Of a DNA stretch of 54,636 nucleotides, positions 1-8,783 are shown in pieces. The stretch is taken from NCBI GenBank assembly GCA_029860075.1, contig JAOUBX010000024.1:1-54636 (forward strand), given 5' to 3'. This stretch comes from Deltaproteobacteria bacterium (lineage in GTDB: Bacteria; Desulfobacterota; JADFVX01). A program made the position numbers and the translations under genes. Every line of letters begins with the position of its first letter. The stretch's first letter is position 1. The notes beneath the pieces are model-generated. The model had not been told where the DNA came from. It was given only the letters and a program-made list of their open reading frames with translations, and made no database searches.

Positions 1-1
1 T

Positions 2-214
2 GTGCCTGTGGTGACTATATTCGGACCCACGTCACCCTCATTTGGATATGCGCCTTATGGAAAGAATGTACAGATCGTGGAAAAAGCGCTTTCCTGCCGT
101 CCCTGCCATCACCATGGCCCTATGGTATGCCCGAAAGAACACTTTCGCTGCATGAGGGATATCACCGTGAATGATGTGATGGACGCTATCGAAAGGACAG
201 GGGCGCTTACTTGA
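2..214 (+). CDS. waaF: LPS heptosyltransferase II, C-terminal fragment (GT9)
   Basis: The frame is open to the left edge, so only the last 70 residues are present. They start in the conserved GT9 donor-site segment (TIFGPTSPSFGYAPYG). A Cys/His stretch follows (CRPCHHHG, then CPKEHFRCM) that is characteristic of ADP-heptose:LPS heptosyltransferase II. That enzyme adds the second heptose of the inner core on the cytoplasmic face of the inner membrane. The TGA stop overlaps the TTG start of the next gene, so the genes are translationally coupled. WaaF rather than WaaC is inferred from the Cys/His motif; the symbol is likely but not certain because the catalytic N-terminus lies outside the window. 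Confidence 0.8.
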   Translation: MPVVTIFGPTSPSFGYAPYGKNVQIVEKALSCRPCHHHGPMVCPKEHFRCMRDITVNDVMDAIERTGALT

Positions 215-1266
215 AGATACTCCATATCGATACGGAAAGGACATGGCGTGGCGGTGAACAGCAGGTTCTTTATCTCCTCAGGGGCTTGAGAGAGAGAGGG
301 CATGATTCAACGGTCATCTGTCAGCCGGCAAGTCCTTTAGCCGAAAGGGCGGGCGCTGAAGGCATCCATGTGAAAGAGGTCGCTATGAAGGGGGGCCTGG
401 ACCCCTTTGCAGTATTTGAAATTTCAAGGGCATACAGGCAGGGCTACCAGATATGTCATATGCATACTTCTAATGCCCATAGCCTCGGTTATTATGCGTC
501 ATTGCTTGCAAAAGGTCCGAAGCTCGCCGTATCGAGAAGAGTTAGTTTTCCCCTTAAGGGTTTTTTAGGTAAGTTGAAATACACCGGTGCAGACAGAATT
601 ATTGCCGTATCGGCTGAAATAAAGAAAGGGCTTGTTAAAAAGGGGATTGATGAAGAGAAAGTTGCCGTCGTGCACAGCGCCATTGATCTTAAACGTTTTG
701 ATAAATATGAAGGGGAGCCTGAAAAACCGGTAGTCGGAATCTTTGCTCATCTGGCTGAACACAAGGGCCATAAATATTTTTTCGATGCCGGATTAAAGAT
801 TTCCAAAGACTTTCCCCATGTTTCCTTTATAGTGGCAGGTGATGGAGAAGAAAGGGGAAACCTTGAAAAATACGTTGAGTCCCTTGGCATTGAAGGAAAA
901 GTGGATTTTAGGGGGTTTAGCAAGGAAGTTCCCTCTTTGCTAAAGGAATGTACCATTACAGTTCTCTCTTCCATAAGTGGTGAAGGATCGCCCGGTGTAT
1001 TGAAAGAATCCATGGCTGCCGGCGTGCCCGTTATTACGACCGACGTGGGGGGGAGCGCTGAAGTTGTTGAAAATGGCCGGTCCGGTATCGTCGTTCCCCC
1101 TGCTGATTCGGAGGCGCTTGCAAAAGGAATGGAAAAACTTCTGGGCCATAAATCTTTCAGGGAAGCAATGCGCCGTGGAGGGCTTGAAAGAGTTAAAGCC
1201 TTTAGCGCCGAAAATATGGTGGATAAAACAGAGGCCCTTTACAGGGAGATTTTGCGCATTAAATGA
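211..1266 (+). CDS. GT4-family glycosyltransferase (LPS core type)
   Basis: This 351-residue GT-B glycosyltransferase probably acts in LPS core or O-chain assembly. The N-terminal domain starts MKILHIDTERTWRGGEQQ, with the GG loop that binds donor phosphates. The C-terminal Rossmann domain has the E-x7-E motif (EGSPGVLKE) followed by SMAAGVPVITTDVGG and SAEVVENG, typical of retaining GT4 enzymes. The start is TTG at 211, overlapping the previous stop; no in-frame ATG sits near it and the N-terminal beta strand begins at residue 2. Its stop overlaps the ATG of the next heptosyltransferase. It belongs to a tightly packed polysaccharide operon; donor and acceptor cannot be told from sequence. 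Confidence 0.85.
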   Translation: MKILHIDTERTWRGGEQQVLYLLRGLRERGHDSTVICQPASPLAERAGAEGIHVKEVAMKGGLDPFAVFEISRAYRQGYQICHMHTSNAHSLGYYASLLAKGPKLAVSRRVSFPLKGFLGKLKYTGADRIIAVSAEIKKGLVKKGIDEEKVAVVHSAIDLKRFDKYEGEPEKPVVGIFAHLAEHKGHKYFFDAGLKISKDFPHVSFIVAGDGEERGNLEKYVESLGIEGKVDFRGFSKEVPSLLKECTITVLSSISGEGSPGVLKESMAAGVPVITTDVGGSAEVVENGRSGIVVPPADSEALAKGMEKLLGHKSFREAMRRGGLERVKAFSAENMVDKTEALYREILRIK

Positions 1267-2282
1267 AAATACTCATAGTAAAGCTGGGCGCCGTCGGTGA
1301 TGTGGCGCATACACTTCCGGCATTGCATTCACTAAGAAAGAGTTTCCCCGAAGCTTTCATTGCCTGGGTGGTAGAGAAAAAGGCCCTTCAAGTTATCAGG
1401 GATAATCCTTACATTGATGAAGTTATCCTCTTCGAAAGGAAGGAACTGGAAAGAACTTTCAGGAAGGATGGACTTTTTGCGGCAATAAGGTTCCTTGCCT
1501 CTTTTGGAAAAAAACTTAAAAGTTATCATTTTGATATTGCCATCGATTTTCAGACACTTTTCAAGAGTGGTCTTATTACCTGGTTGAGTGGCGCAAAAAA
1601 GCGGGTTGGTTTTGATAAGTGGAGAGAGCTTAACAAGCTCTTTACCAATAGCCGTCTTAAATCGAATAAAAGGCATACTATTGACAAGTACCTTGATCTT
1701 GTCGTGTCTGTTGGAGGAAGCGCTGATTCTACACCGGTAAAGATTTATTATGCTAAAGAGGATGCTGATTACGTTGACCGGTTTATAAGAGATGAAGGCC
1801 TGGAAAGTAAAAAATGGATAGCCATCAATCCCGGCGCCAGTTGGACTAGTAAGTTGTGGGGAGCGCAAAGATATGCTATACTTTGCGATCTTTTGAATGA
1901 GGCTTCTGTTCCCCATGTTATTGTATGGGGGCCGGGAGAAGAAAAAATCGTAGAAGAAATTCAGGAAAAGGCAGGCAATGAACTGCTTATTGCTCCACCT
2001 ACCTCGATAAAACAGCTTGCCTGTTTGCTGGAACGGTCATCCCTCTATGTTGGTGGAGATACGGGTCCAATGCATATGGCTGTTGCCATGGGTACCCCCG
2101 TTGCAGGAATTTTCGGCCCTTCCGATCCTGAGAGAAACGGTCCTTACGGTGAGGGACAGAAGGTGCTTCAGGCCGACCTTGATTGCATTAAATGCTGGAA
2201 AAGAAGTTGTCCCACCGTCGAGTGCATGGAGAAGGTGACTCCCCAAAGCGTAATTGATGCCATAAAGGAAATTTTGAAGTGA
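1263..2282 (+). CDS. waaC: LPS heptosyltransferase I-like protein (GT9)
   Basis: This 339-residue GT9 enzyme starts MKILIVKLGAVGDVAHTLPA, the heptosyltransferase N-terminal motif. The donor site reads GGDTGPMHMA and then GIFGPSDPERNGPYG near residues 265-300. A late cysteine group (CIKCWKRSCP, VECM) resembles the Cys-rich tail of heptosyltransferases. The family transfers L-glycero-D-manno-heptose from ADP-heptose to Kdo of lipid A in the cytoplasm. It overlaps both neighbours by four bases, which supports co-translation with the GT4 genes on each side. WaaC is the best guess because WaaF appears to be the gene upstream; a third, core-extending heptosyltransferase (WaaQ type) remains possible. 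Confidence 0.8.
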   Translation: MKILIVKLGAVGDVAHTLPALHSLRKSFPEAFIAWVVEKKALQVIRDNPYIDEVILFERKELERTFRKDGLFAAIRFLASFGKKLKSYHFDIAIDFQTLFKSGLITWLSGAKKRVGFDKWRELNKLFTNSRLKSNKRHTIDKYLDLVVSVGGSADSTPVKIYYAKEDADYVDRFIRDEGLESKKWIAINPGASWTSKLWGAQRYAILCDLLNEASVPHVIVWGPGEEKIVEEIQEKAGNELLIAPPTSIKQLACLLERSSLYVGGDTGPMHMAVAMGTPVAGIFGPSDPERNGPYGEGQKVLQADLDCIKCWKRSCPTVECMEKVTPQSVIDAIKEILK

Positions 2283-3409
2283 AGATTCTCCACATCATTA
2301 GTGACTGGAAATGGACGGGCCCTGCCGAGCCTGTCGTCAATCTTTGCAGGGAGTTGCAGGACAGGGGGCATGATGTTACCCTGGCCATTGCCGATGTTCA
2401 TGGTGATAATCATCCCGTGCTCAGAGAAAATGCAATCAAGCAGGGCGTGAAACTCTTTGAAGGACTTCATATGAGGCGCAGGGTAAAACCGGCAACCTTT
2501 AGCGATGTGTTAGCCCTTAAGCAATATATTAAGAAAGAAAAATTTGATATTGTTCATTGCCATTTAACCCATGACCATGCCCTTTCGGCTTTTTCAGTGG
2601 GTGGAAATGATGCTGTGAAACTTATCAGAACCAGCCATAAGGGGGGGCCGCTGAAAAACAGCTTCGGCAACCGTTTTATGATGAAACGAACGGCTGGCCT
2701 TATCACTGTCTCACAGTTGGCCGGCCGGGAAGACAGCAGGAATTTTTCCTTTCCGCCGGAGCGGGTGGCAGTTATTCAAAATGCCATTGACCTTAAGCTT
2801 TTTTCCCCAAGGGCTAAAAATAAAAAACTGATGAAAGAACTCGGCATAGCGCCTGGTGATGTGGTTGCAGGTATTGTAGCCAGGCTTCAGCGGCACAGGC
2901 GTTATGAGGTTTTTCTGGAAGCAATGAAGGAGGCGGCGAAAATAATGCCCAACCTTAAGGCCATTATTGTGGGTCGTGGTACTTATGCCGAGCAAGTCGC
3001 CTATCGGCCGGTAAGAGAAATGGGCCTGGAAAAGACGGTTATACTGGCGGGCTACAGGAAGGATGATTACATGGACGTGCTTGCCCTTTTTGATATGAAA
3101 GTCTTTCTCGTACCCGGCTCTGACGGCTCCTGCCGTGCATTAAGGGAACTGATGGCCATGGGTAAACCGGCTATTGCGGCGAAGAGGGGCATGCTTCCCG
3201 AGATTGTCGATGACGGTGCAGATGGTTATATCATTGATGATACTCCCGAAAACCTGAGGGATGCCATATTGAAACTTGCCGGAAATGAAGAAGGGCGGTT
3301 GAAAATGGGGGAAAAGGCGAGGTTGAAGGCAAATTCTCTCTTTTCGTTGAGTAAGCAGGGAGAGAAAGTTGAAGAATATTATCAAAGCATTTTTGAAATT
3401 AAAAGTTAG
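2279..3409 (+). CDS. GT4-family glycosyltransferase
   Basis: This 376-residue GT-B enzyme starts at GTG 2279, overlapping the previous stop by four bases. The N-terminus (MKILHIISDWKWTGPAEP) has the glycine-rich donor loop. The C-terminal domain carries GSDGSCRALRELMAMGKPAI, where the first acidic residue of the usual E-x7-E pair is Asp. The GMLPEIVDDGADGY segment follows, as in other GT4 sugar transferases. It sits in the LPS core operon between a heptosyltransferase and a GT2 gene, so transfer of a core or O-unit hexose is likely. The exact sugar cannot be read from the sequence. Confidence 0.85.
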   Translation: MKILHIISDWKWTGPAEPVVNLCRELQDRGHDVTLAIADVHGDNHPVLRENAIKQGVKLFEGLHMRRRVKPATFSDVLALKQYIKKEKFDIVHCHLTHDHALSAFSVGGNDAVKLIRTSHKGGPLKNSFGNRFMMKRTAGLITVSQLAGREDSRNFSFPPERVAVIQNAIDLKLFSPRAKNKKLMKELGIAPGDVVAGIVARLQRHRRYEVFLEAMKEAAKIMPNLKAIIVGRGTYAEQVAYRPVREMGLEKTVILAGYRKDDYMDVLALFDMKVFLVPGSDGSCRALRELMAMGKPAIAAKRGMLPEIVDDGADGYIIDDTPENLRDAILKLAGNEEGRLKMGEKARLKANSLFSLSKQGEKVEEYYQSIFEIKS

Positions 3410-3426
3410 CAGAGGGCAACAGAAGA

Positions 3427-4500
3427 ATGAAAGACTATTGTGATATTGTTCTTCCTGTATGGAACCAGCTTGAAATGACGAAAGAATGTCTTAAAAGTGT
3501 TCTTGATAACACAGATTATCCATACAGGTTGATTATTGTAGATAACGGGAGCGACAGTAACACTGCAGCCTACCTGCAAACATTCAGCGAAGAAAATAAT
3601 GATATAGTCATGCTGCTTCGAAATGATGTTAATGTTGGTTATATTAAGGCAACCAACAGGGGGATGAAGGAATCAAGGGGTAAACATGTCTGTCTTTTAA
3701 GTAATGATACTGTTGTTTATCCTGGCTGGTTGTCTCAGATGATAGCTGTTGCAGAGAAAGAAAAAGACATCGGCCTTGTAAATCCGGCGAGTAATCATTT
3801 TGATCTCTCCTATGAGGATACCTTGAACAGTAAACATGAATACATAGGTATGGGAAGGTGTATTGGTTTTTGTATGCTTGCAAAAAGAGAACTCATTGAT
3901 CAGATCGGATTTCTGGATGAACGTTTCGGTATGGGTTATGGTGAGGATGACGCCTATTGTTCAAGCGCCCATAATCTGGACTATCGTTGCGTTATGGCCA
4001 GAAAAGCCTATGTTGTGCATATCGGGAAGGCTACTTTTGGTAAAGATAAAAAAGCTAAAGAAAACAGGCAAAAGCAAAGGGCGCTTGCAAAACAATTGCT
4101 CGGTGAACAGTTAAAGGTAGAAGCCTTTTTGACAGCATCCATTGATGGAGAAAGGCCACCTTTGAAGCTCCTTAAAAAGTTGGCAGATAAAGGTGTGAGG
4201 TGTAAGGTATTTGCGGTTAATATTAAAGCAAGTTTACCCTATGAACATAGCTTTGTTAAATTCAGGAAACAAAGACAGGCAGTATTTTACTTTTCTTCTT
4301 TATATCGTTTTCTTTTTGACAGCAGATTCAGAGCTGCTGCTACAGAAAGCAGGTTGCTATACTCTCTTTTTTCCAAACTTAATTTTTTAGTAAGGAAACA
4401 ATTGATTTATTTCGGAAGTACTGTAGATGGTCCATCGGGCATTATCGGGAATTATGATAATGTTAAGGCGCTTATTTTATACCTGAAAGGCAAGCTGTGA
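3427..4500 (+). CDS. GT2-family glycosyltransferase
   Basis: This 357-residue protein has an N-terminal GT-A domain: DIVLPVWNQLEMTKECLKS, then IIVDNGSDSNT, and the metal-site region LLSNDTVVYPGW near residues 92-103. ERFGMGYGEDDAYC near residue 170 supplies the catalytic-base region (ED). This resembles rhamnosyl- or glucosyl-transferases that build O-chains. Residues after about 215 form a basic extension with no recognised domain. It lies 17 bases after the previous stop and overlaps the ligase gene by four bases. The AGAAG preceding the ATG is a plausible ribosome site. Confidence 0.85.
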   Translation: MKDYCDIVLPVWNQLEMTKECLKSVLDNTDYPYRLIIVDNGSDSNTAAYLQTFSEENNDIVMLLRNDVNVGYIKATNRGMKESRGKHVCLLSNDTVVYPGWLSQMIAVAEKEKDIGLVNPASNHFDLSYEDTLNSKHEYIGMGRCIGFCMLAKRELIDQIGFLDERFGMGYGEDDAYCSSAHNLDYRCVMARKAYVVHIGKATFGKDKKAKENRQKQRALAKQLLGEQLKVEAFLTASIDGERPPLKLLKKLADKGVRCKVFAVNIKASLPYEHSFVKFRKQRQAVFYFSSLYRFLFDSRFRAAATESRLLYSLFSKLNFLVRKQLIYFGSTVDGPSGIIGNYDNVKALILYLKGKL

Positions 4501-5747
4501 ATAATTCTTCAGTAAAATTGCTTTATTGTACGGATAAAGTGCTTGAATTTTCTGTACTCATGTTTATTTCCTGTTTTGCCTTTGGAAGAAGTTTTAAAGA
4601 GGTTGCGATGGGATTGATTGTAATTTGTCTGCTAATTTTCAAAATTAATAAACGTCAAATATTGCCTGGCAATCGATTGAACATTCCTCTCATAATTTTT
4701 GGAATAACTATCGTTGTTTCCCTCCTTTTTTCAATGGACCGGGTTCGGAGTATGGATATCCTGAATGATGTTGTTCGCGCATCTATCATTCTTTTTGGTG
4801 TTTCTTCATATTTAAAAGGCAAGAAAGAAATAGGCAGAGTGTTGTGGGCTTTCCTCTTTATGGTTGTGCTTCAGGGGATTGACGGCACCTTTCAGTATAT
4901 TTACGGTTTTGATTTTATCAGGGGCTATAAACTAATGGGGACTGTTCCGGGAGAGGGAAACAGGGTTACGGGGTCTTTTGGTTATTGGAGTGTAGGGAAC
5001 CTGCTGTCTCTTACTTTACCTTTCAGCTTTGCCTTCATCGAAATAGTAAAAAAAAGGAGGCAAGAGATATTGTTAGTTCTGATGCTTTTACTTCCTATAT
5101 TAACTATCATATTGTCGAGGACAAGAAGCTCATGGATCAGCTTTCTCATTTTTTTTGCGATCTTTTTCTTGTATGCCGAAAAAAAGCGCCTTTATATACC
5201 AATATTAATTATCCCTGTTTTATTTGTTGTTTTCGGGCCTTCCAGCTTACTTGACCGTTTGAATTCTTTGGCCAGAACGGGGGGCGCCGGAAGAATTGGT
5301 ATATGGGGTACGAGCATGGAGATGATCAAAGATTCTCCCATATATGGGCATGGTCCTGGAACTTTCAAAAACTTATACCCTGATTATAAGAAAAAATTAC
5401 CTCAATACAAGAGTCCGGGCAGAACACCTCATGCCCATAATATCTATATTCATACGCTGGCAGAAATGGGAATTATCGGTTTGTCATCTTTATTGTTTTT
5501 ATTATATTCAATGGTAAGCGCCATTCTGTCAGCCATAAAAAAAAGCAGGGGAGACCCGCTGCTTTATTCCTTTTCCGTAGCAGTTCTCGGATCTATGACG
5601 GTTTATATTATTGAAGGTTTTCTCACGCACGGTCTTTTCAGAATGTGGTTAATGCAGATGCTTGCGCTTATAATCGGCTTTACTATAGCCGTCAGCGCTT
5701 TAGCTTCTGGTGAAGCCGGGACTAATTGTATTGATTCAGAGAAGTAA
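4497..5747 (+). CDS. O-antigen ligase / Wzy-like polytopic membrane protein
   Basis: This 416-residue protein is almost entirely hydrophobic, with about ten to twelve membrane segments. A large loop near residues 265-320 carries the Wzy_C-type region, including GHGPGTFKNLYPDY and PHAHNIYIHTLAEMGIIGL. These His and Arg/Gly patterns are typical of WaaL O-antigen ligases, which join undecaprenyl-linked O-chains to lipid A-core on the periplasmic side. A Wzy polymerase has the same fold and cannot be excluded. The start is GTG at 4497, overlapping the GT2 stop. Its place between glycosyltransferases fits a core/O-antigen locus. Confidence 0.8.
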   Translation: MNNSSVKLLYCTDKVLEFSVLMFISCFAFGRSFKEVAMGLIVICLLIFKINKRQILPGNRLNIPLIIFGITIVVSLLFSMDRVRSMDILNDVVRASIILFGVSSYLKGKKEIGRVLWAFLFMVVLQGIDGTFQYIYGFDFIRGYKLMGTVPGEGNRVTGSFGYWSVGNLLSLTLPFSFAFIEIVKKRRQEILLVLMLLLPILTIILSRTRSSWISFLIFFAIFFLYAEKKRLYIPILIIPVLFVVFGPSSLLDRLNSLARTGGAGRIGIWGTSMEMIKDSPIYGHGPGTFKNLYPDYKKKLPQYKSPGRTPHAHNIYIHTLAEMGIIGLSSLLFLLYSMVSAILSAIKKSRGDPLLYSFSVAVLGSMTVYIIEGFLTHGLFRMWLMQMLALIIGFTIAVSALASGEAGTNCIDSEK

Positions 5748-5752
5748 GCTAT

Positions 5753-6691
5753 ATGCGTCGGATAAGTATCGTTATACCAACATATAACAGGGCAGCCTAC
5801 CTTAAAGAAGCTATCGAAAGCGCCCTTGCCCAGGATTATGAAAACCTTGAAATCATTGTTTCAGATAATGCTTCAACAGATGAAACAGAAGCGGTTGCTC
5901 AAGGTTATAAAAAGAATGACCGCTTCAAATATTATCGAAACAGCGCTAATCTTGGCATGGTTGGAAACTGGCGAAAGGCAATCTTTGATTATTCAACGGG
6001 CGATTACTTTCTTATTCTCTCTGATGATGATTACCTTCTTGATGAATCTTATATAAGCAAAGCGGCCGCGCTCATTGACAGGGAAAATGAAATGGTTATC
6101 GTTGTCGCCGGCAGTTACATACTTTATGAGGATACGGGAGAAAGGATCTCCTTTGATCTTCCCTTTAAGGAAACGATGGAGGGGAAGGCTATCTTTTTAA
6201 ATCAAAAAAGAGAAAAGTCAAAAGGGTTTACGCTTTCCAATACAATATTTGACAGAAACCTGACTATAAAGCTTGACGCTTTTACCAATAGTTACAATTC
6301 TTCCTGTGATATGGAACTTTTCTGGAAGCTCTGTTTGTATGGAAAAGTGGGCGTTGTTAATGACCATGTTTCTGTCTACCGAAGGCACAGCCGCAATGAA
6401 TCGACCTCTGTAAAGGGAGATATTAAGTTTCTTGTCAACAATAATGAGGCATATATAGAGCCATACAAACTGGCAAAGAATCTGGGATCATTTACTGCTG
6501 AACAATTGAAAGGCTGGGAAGAGAAGATCTATGTAAAGATCTACAGAACACTGAAAAGCGCCTGTAAGAGTCAATCCTTTGATGAAGTTTTAAATGCCCT
6601 GAGAGAAAAATATCCCGACATTGTCGAGATAGTATTAAAAAAATACTACTTTCAACTATTGTTTATTAAAATGAGACATTTGTTCACTTAA
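5753..6691 (+). CDS. GT2-family glycosyltransferase
   Basis: This 312-residue GT-A enzyme begins MRRISIVIPTYNRAAYLKEA. Residues 35-45 hold VSDNASTDET and residues 88-95 hold ILSDDDYL, the DXD-type metal and nucleotide-sugar site. The later SCDMELFWKLCLYG segment fits the acceptor and catalytic-base region of the family, and a YRRHSRNEST stretch follows. The gene starts five bases after the ligase stop, so it is in the same transcript. It probably adds a sugar to the core or O-unit; the specificity is unknown. Confidence 0.85.
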   Translation: MRRISIVIPTYNRAAYLKEAIESALAQDYENLEIIVSDNASTDETEAVAQGYKKNDRFKYYRNSANLGMVGNWRKAIFDYSTGDYFLILSDDDYLLDESYISKAAALIDRENEMVIVVAGSYILYEDTGERISFDLPFKETMEGKAIFLNQKREKSKGFTLSNTIFDRNLTIKLDAFTNSYNSSCDMELFWKLCLYGKVGVVNDHVSVYRRHSRNESTSVKGDIKFLVNNNEAYIEPYKLAKNLGSFTAEQLKGWEEKIYVKIYRTLKSACKSQSFDEVLNALREKYPDIVEIVLKKYYFQLLFIKMRHLFT

Positions 6692-6739
6692 TCGAAAAAA
6701 AGTTTCCCGCAGGAGTTCGACTTTTAAAGCAGGGTTTTA

Positions 6740-7882
6740 ATGCGAATATTGGTTTTATTTAATCACGGTGATAAACCGGGCTTACTAAAAATGTTAAATG
6801 CTCTGGAAGTGAGGCTTGAATCAAGGGATTATCACTTTTTTCATGTCGTCGGCCCAAAGGAGAGCTACGCTTTTTCAAAGTATGGTTTTGATTTGAATCG
6901 TATCGAAATCATGGCGGGACTGAAAAAGCGGAGCAATCCTGTTACATCCTTCATAACGGCAAAGAGAATCAAGGAAAAGTGCCATAAAGAAAGTATAGAT
7001 CTTATCCTGACCTATACCCTGTCTACCCTGCCCATAGCAATGAAAGTATCTGAAAAAAATGGCATTCCTGTTGTGGCGTGGCTCCATAATGCCTATCCTG
7101 ATGCCGATTACAGATATAATAAGTTTGGCCTGCATCACTGCTACAATATCATTGCAGTATCCGATTTTATCATGTCCGGTGTCCGTAATTATTTGTCAAA
7201 AAAAGGTATTTATGCAGAAGAAAGAAACCTTGATGTTGTTTATAATGCCTTCGATGTGGAGGGATTTATAAAAAAGGGAGATCATGTCAGTGATTCAGGG
7301 GACATGCGTAAGGAGGCAGGTGATTTTGTTATTGCCATGATTGCGGCAATGGATAGAAACAAGAATCCCCAGGTGATTCTTAAAGCGGCTCAAAAAATCC
7401 TGCAAATTAATAATAAAGTAAAATTCTGGTTTGTCGGGGGCTTTCCCGAAGAAAAGTATGAGCAAGAGACGCTTGCTCTCGTTAAAGAACTGGGCATAAG
7501 CAACAATGTATGTTTCTGGGGACCCCGATTGGATGTGTCGAGAATATGCAAAAATATAGACCTTTTTGTTCAGCCCAGCTTCAGAGACGCCTGTCCTCTT
7601 GCTCCCATCGAAGCGATGATATGGGAAAAACCTGTTGTTGCGAGCCGTACCGGCGGCATTCCTGAAATTGTATCACATGAAGAGACAGGCCTCCTTTGTG
7701 AACCGGGGAATGAAAATGACTTTGCTCATGCAATTATTGACCTCATTAAGGATCCTGAATTGGGGAAAGCTATGGGACGCAAAGGGAGAAAAAGGGTTGA
7801 TCATATGTTCACTATGAGCCGTTTATCTCAGGATATGGATAATATTTTCAGGAAAATAAAAGAAAAAAGTCAATATAATTAG
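6740..7882 (+). CDS. GT4-family glycosyltransferase
   Basis: This 380-residue GT-B protein starts MRILVLFNHGDKPGLLKML. It has a clear C-terminal GT4 domain, with AMDRNKNPQVILKAA near residue 207 opening the donor domain and then DACPLAPIEAMIWEKPVVAS. As in the gene at 2279, Asp replaces the first Glu of E-x7-E. TGGIPEIVSHEETGLL completes the sugar-nucleotide site. It lies 48 bases downstream of the previous GT2 and is the last gene before a hairpin and probable promoter, so it likely ends the first transcript of the island. Confidence 0.85.
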   Translation: MRILVLFNHGDKPGLLKMLNALEVRLESRDYHFFHVVGPKESYAFSKYGFDLNRIEIMAGLKKRSNPVTSFITAKRIKEKCHKESIDLILTYTLSTLPIAMKVSEKNGIPVVAWLHNAYPDADYRYNKFGLHHCYNIIAVSDFIMSGVRNYLSKKGIYAEERNLDVVYNAFDVEGFIKKGDHVSDSGDMRKEAGDFVIAMIAAMDRNKNPQVILKAAQKILQINNKVKFWFVGGFPEEKYEQETLALVKELGISNNVCFWGPRLDVSRICKNIDLFVQPSFRDACPLAPIEAMIWEKPVVASRTGGIPEIVSHEETGLLCEPGNENDFAHAIIDLIKDPELGKAMGRKGRKRVDHMFTMSRLSQDMDNIFRKIKEKSQYN

Positions 7883-7911
7883 AATTTTTTTATCAAGTAA
7901 GTTATGCTAGC

Positions 7912-7959
7912 ACTCCTTCAATTTATTGCATTGAAGGAGTACCAGGCATTTTTTAAAAT
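7912..7959 (+). promoter_or_regulatory. Hairpin overlapping a probable sigma-70 promoter for the rfb genes
   Basis: A perfect 10-bp inverted repeat (ACTCCTTCAA / TTGAAGGAGT, arms 7912-7921 and 7931-7940) sits in the 106-base gap before rfbF. Its right arm contains a -35-like TTGAAG (7931-7936), followed after 17 bases by TAAAAT (7954-7959). No T-tract follows directly, so this is a poor intrinsic terminator. It fits better as a promoter with an overlapping palindromic operator, or a Rho-aided end of the upstream operon. The promoter call is by eye only. Confidence 0.4.
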
Positions 7960-7988
7960 ATAAAACACAAGAAGGAGCAGGAGCGGAC

Positions 7989-8768
7989 ATGAAAGTTGTT
8001 ATTCTTGCCGGTGGTTTTGGCACACGCCTCAGTGAAGAGACGGATTTAAAACCGAAACCCATGGTGGAAATCGGAGGCAAACCGATCTTGTGGCATATTA
8101 TGAAGATATATTCATCTTATGGTTTTAATGATTTCATAATCTGCCTTGGTTATAAAGGTTACCTTATCAAGGAATGGTTTGCCAACTACTCTTTGCATAT
8201 GAGCGATGTCACTATTGATATGAAAAAGGGCGCTATGAAGGTGCATCAGAATTTTGCCGAACCCTGGGAAGTTACCCTTATTGATACGGGCGATGGAACG
8301 ATGACCGGCGGAAGAATTAAGCGAGTGAAGGATTACATAGGCAGTGAGCCTTTTATGATGACCTATGGTGATGGTGTGGGAGATGTTGATATTGCCAAAC
8401 TCGCTGATTTCCATAAAAAGCACGGCAAGTTCGCCACTGTGACTGCTGTCCAGCCGAGCGGAAGGTTCGGTTCCATGGATCTTGACAAGGCAGACCGTGT
8501 GACTGCTTTTCAGGAAAAGCCTAAAGGTGATAATGCCTGGATTAATGGCGGCTTCTTCGTTCTCGACCCTGAGGCTATCGATTATATCGAAGGTGATTCG
8601 ACAATCTGGGAGAGATCACCCATGGAAAAGCTGGCTGGAGAGGGTCAAATGGTTGCTTTCAAACATTCCGGCTTCTGGCAGCCTATGGATACCCTTCGGG
8701 ACAAACATCATCTGGAAGAAATGTGGGCCTCCGGTGATGCGCCGTGGAAAAAATGGAAAACCCTGTAA
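7989..8768 (+). CDS. rfbF: Glucose-1-phosphate cytidylyltransferase
   Basis: This 259-residue protein is close to the usual 256-257 residues of RfbF. It makes CDP-D-glucose from CTP and glucose-1-phosphate, the first step to CDP-3,6-dideoxyhexoses. The N-terminal nucleotidyltransferase signature is LAGGFGTRLSEETDLKPKPM, followed by EIGGKPILWHIMKIY. The metal-site segment MTYGDGVGDVD lies near residues 122-132, and the C-terminal GFWQPMDTLRDKH is strongly RfbF-like. A strong GAAGGAG precedes the ATG. It is followed by rfbG and rfbH, which fixes the pathway. Confidence 0.95.
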   Translation: MKVVILAGGFGTRLSEETDLKPKPMVEIGGKPILWHIMKIYSSYGFNDFIICLGYKGYLIKEWFANYSLHMSDVTIDMKKGAMKVHQNFAEPWEVTLIDTGDGTMTGGRIKRVKDYIGSEPFMMTYGDGVGDVDIAKLADFHKKHGKFATVTAVQPSGRFGSMDLDKADRVTAFQEKPKGDNAWINGGFFVLDPEAIDYIEGDSTIWERSPMEKLAGEGQMVAFKHSGFWQPMDTLRDKHHLEEMWASGDAPWKKWKTL

Positions 8769-8783
8769 CTTGAGATATTTACA

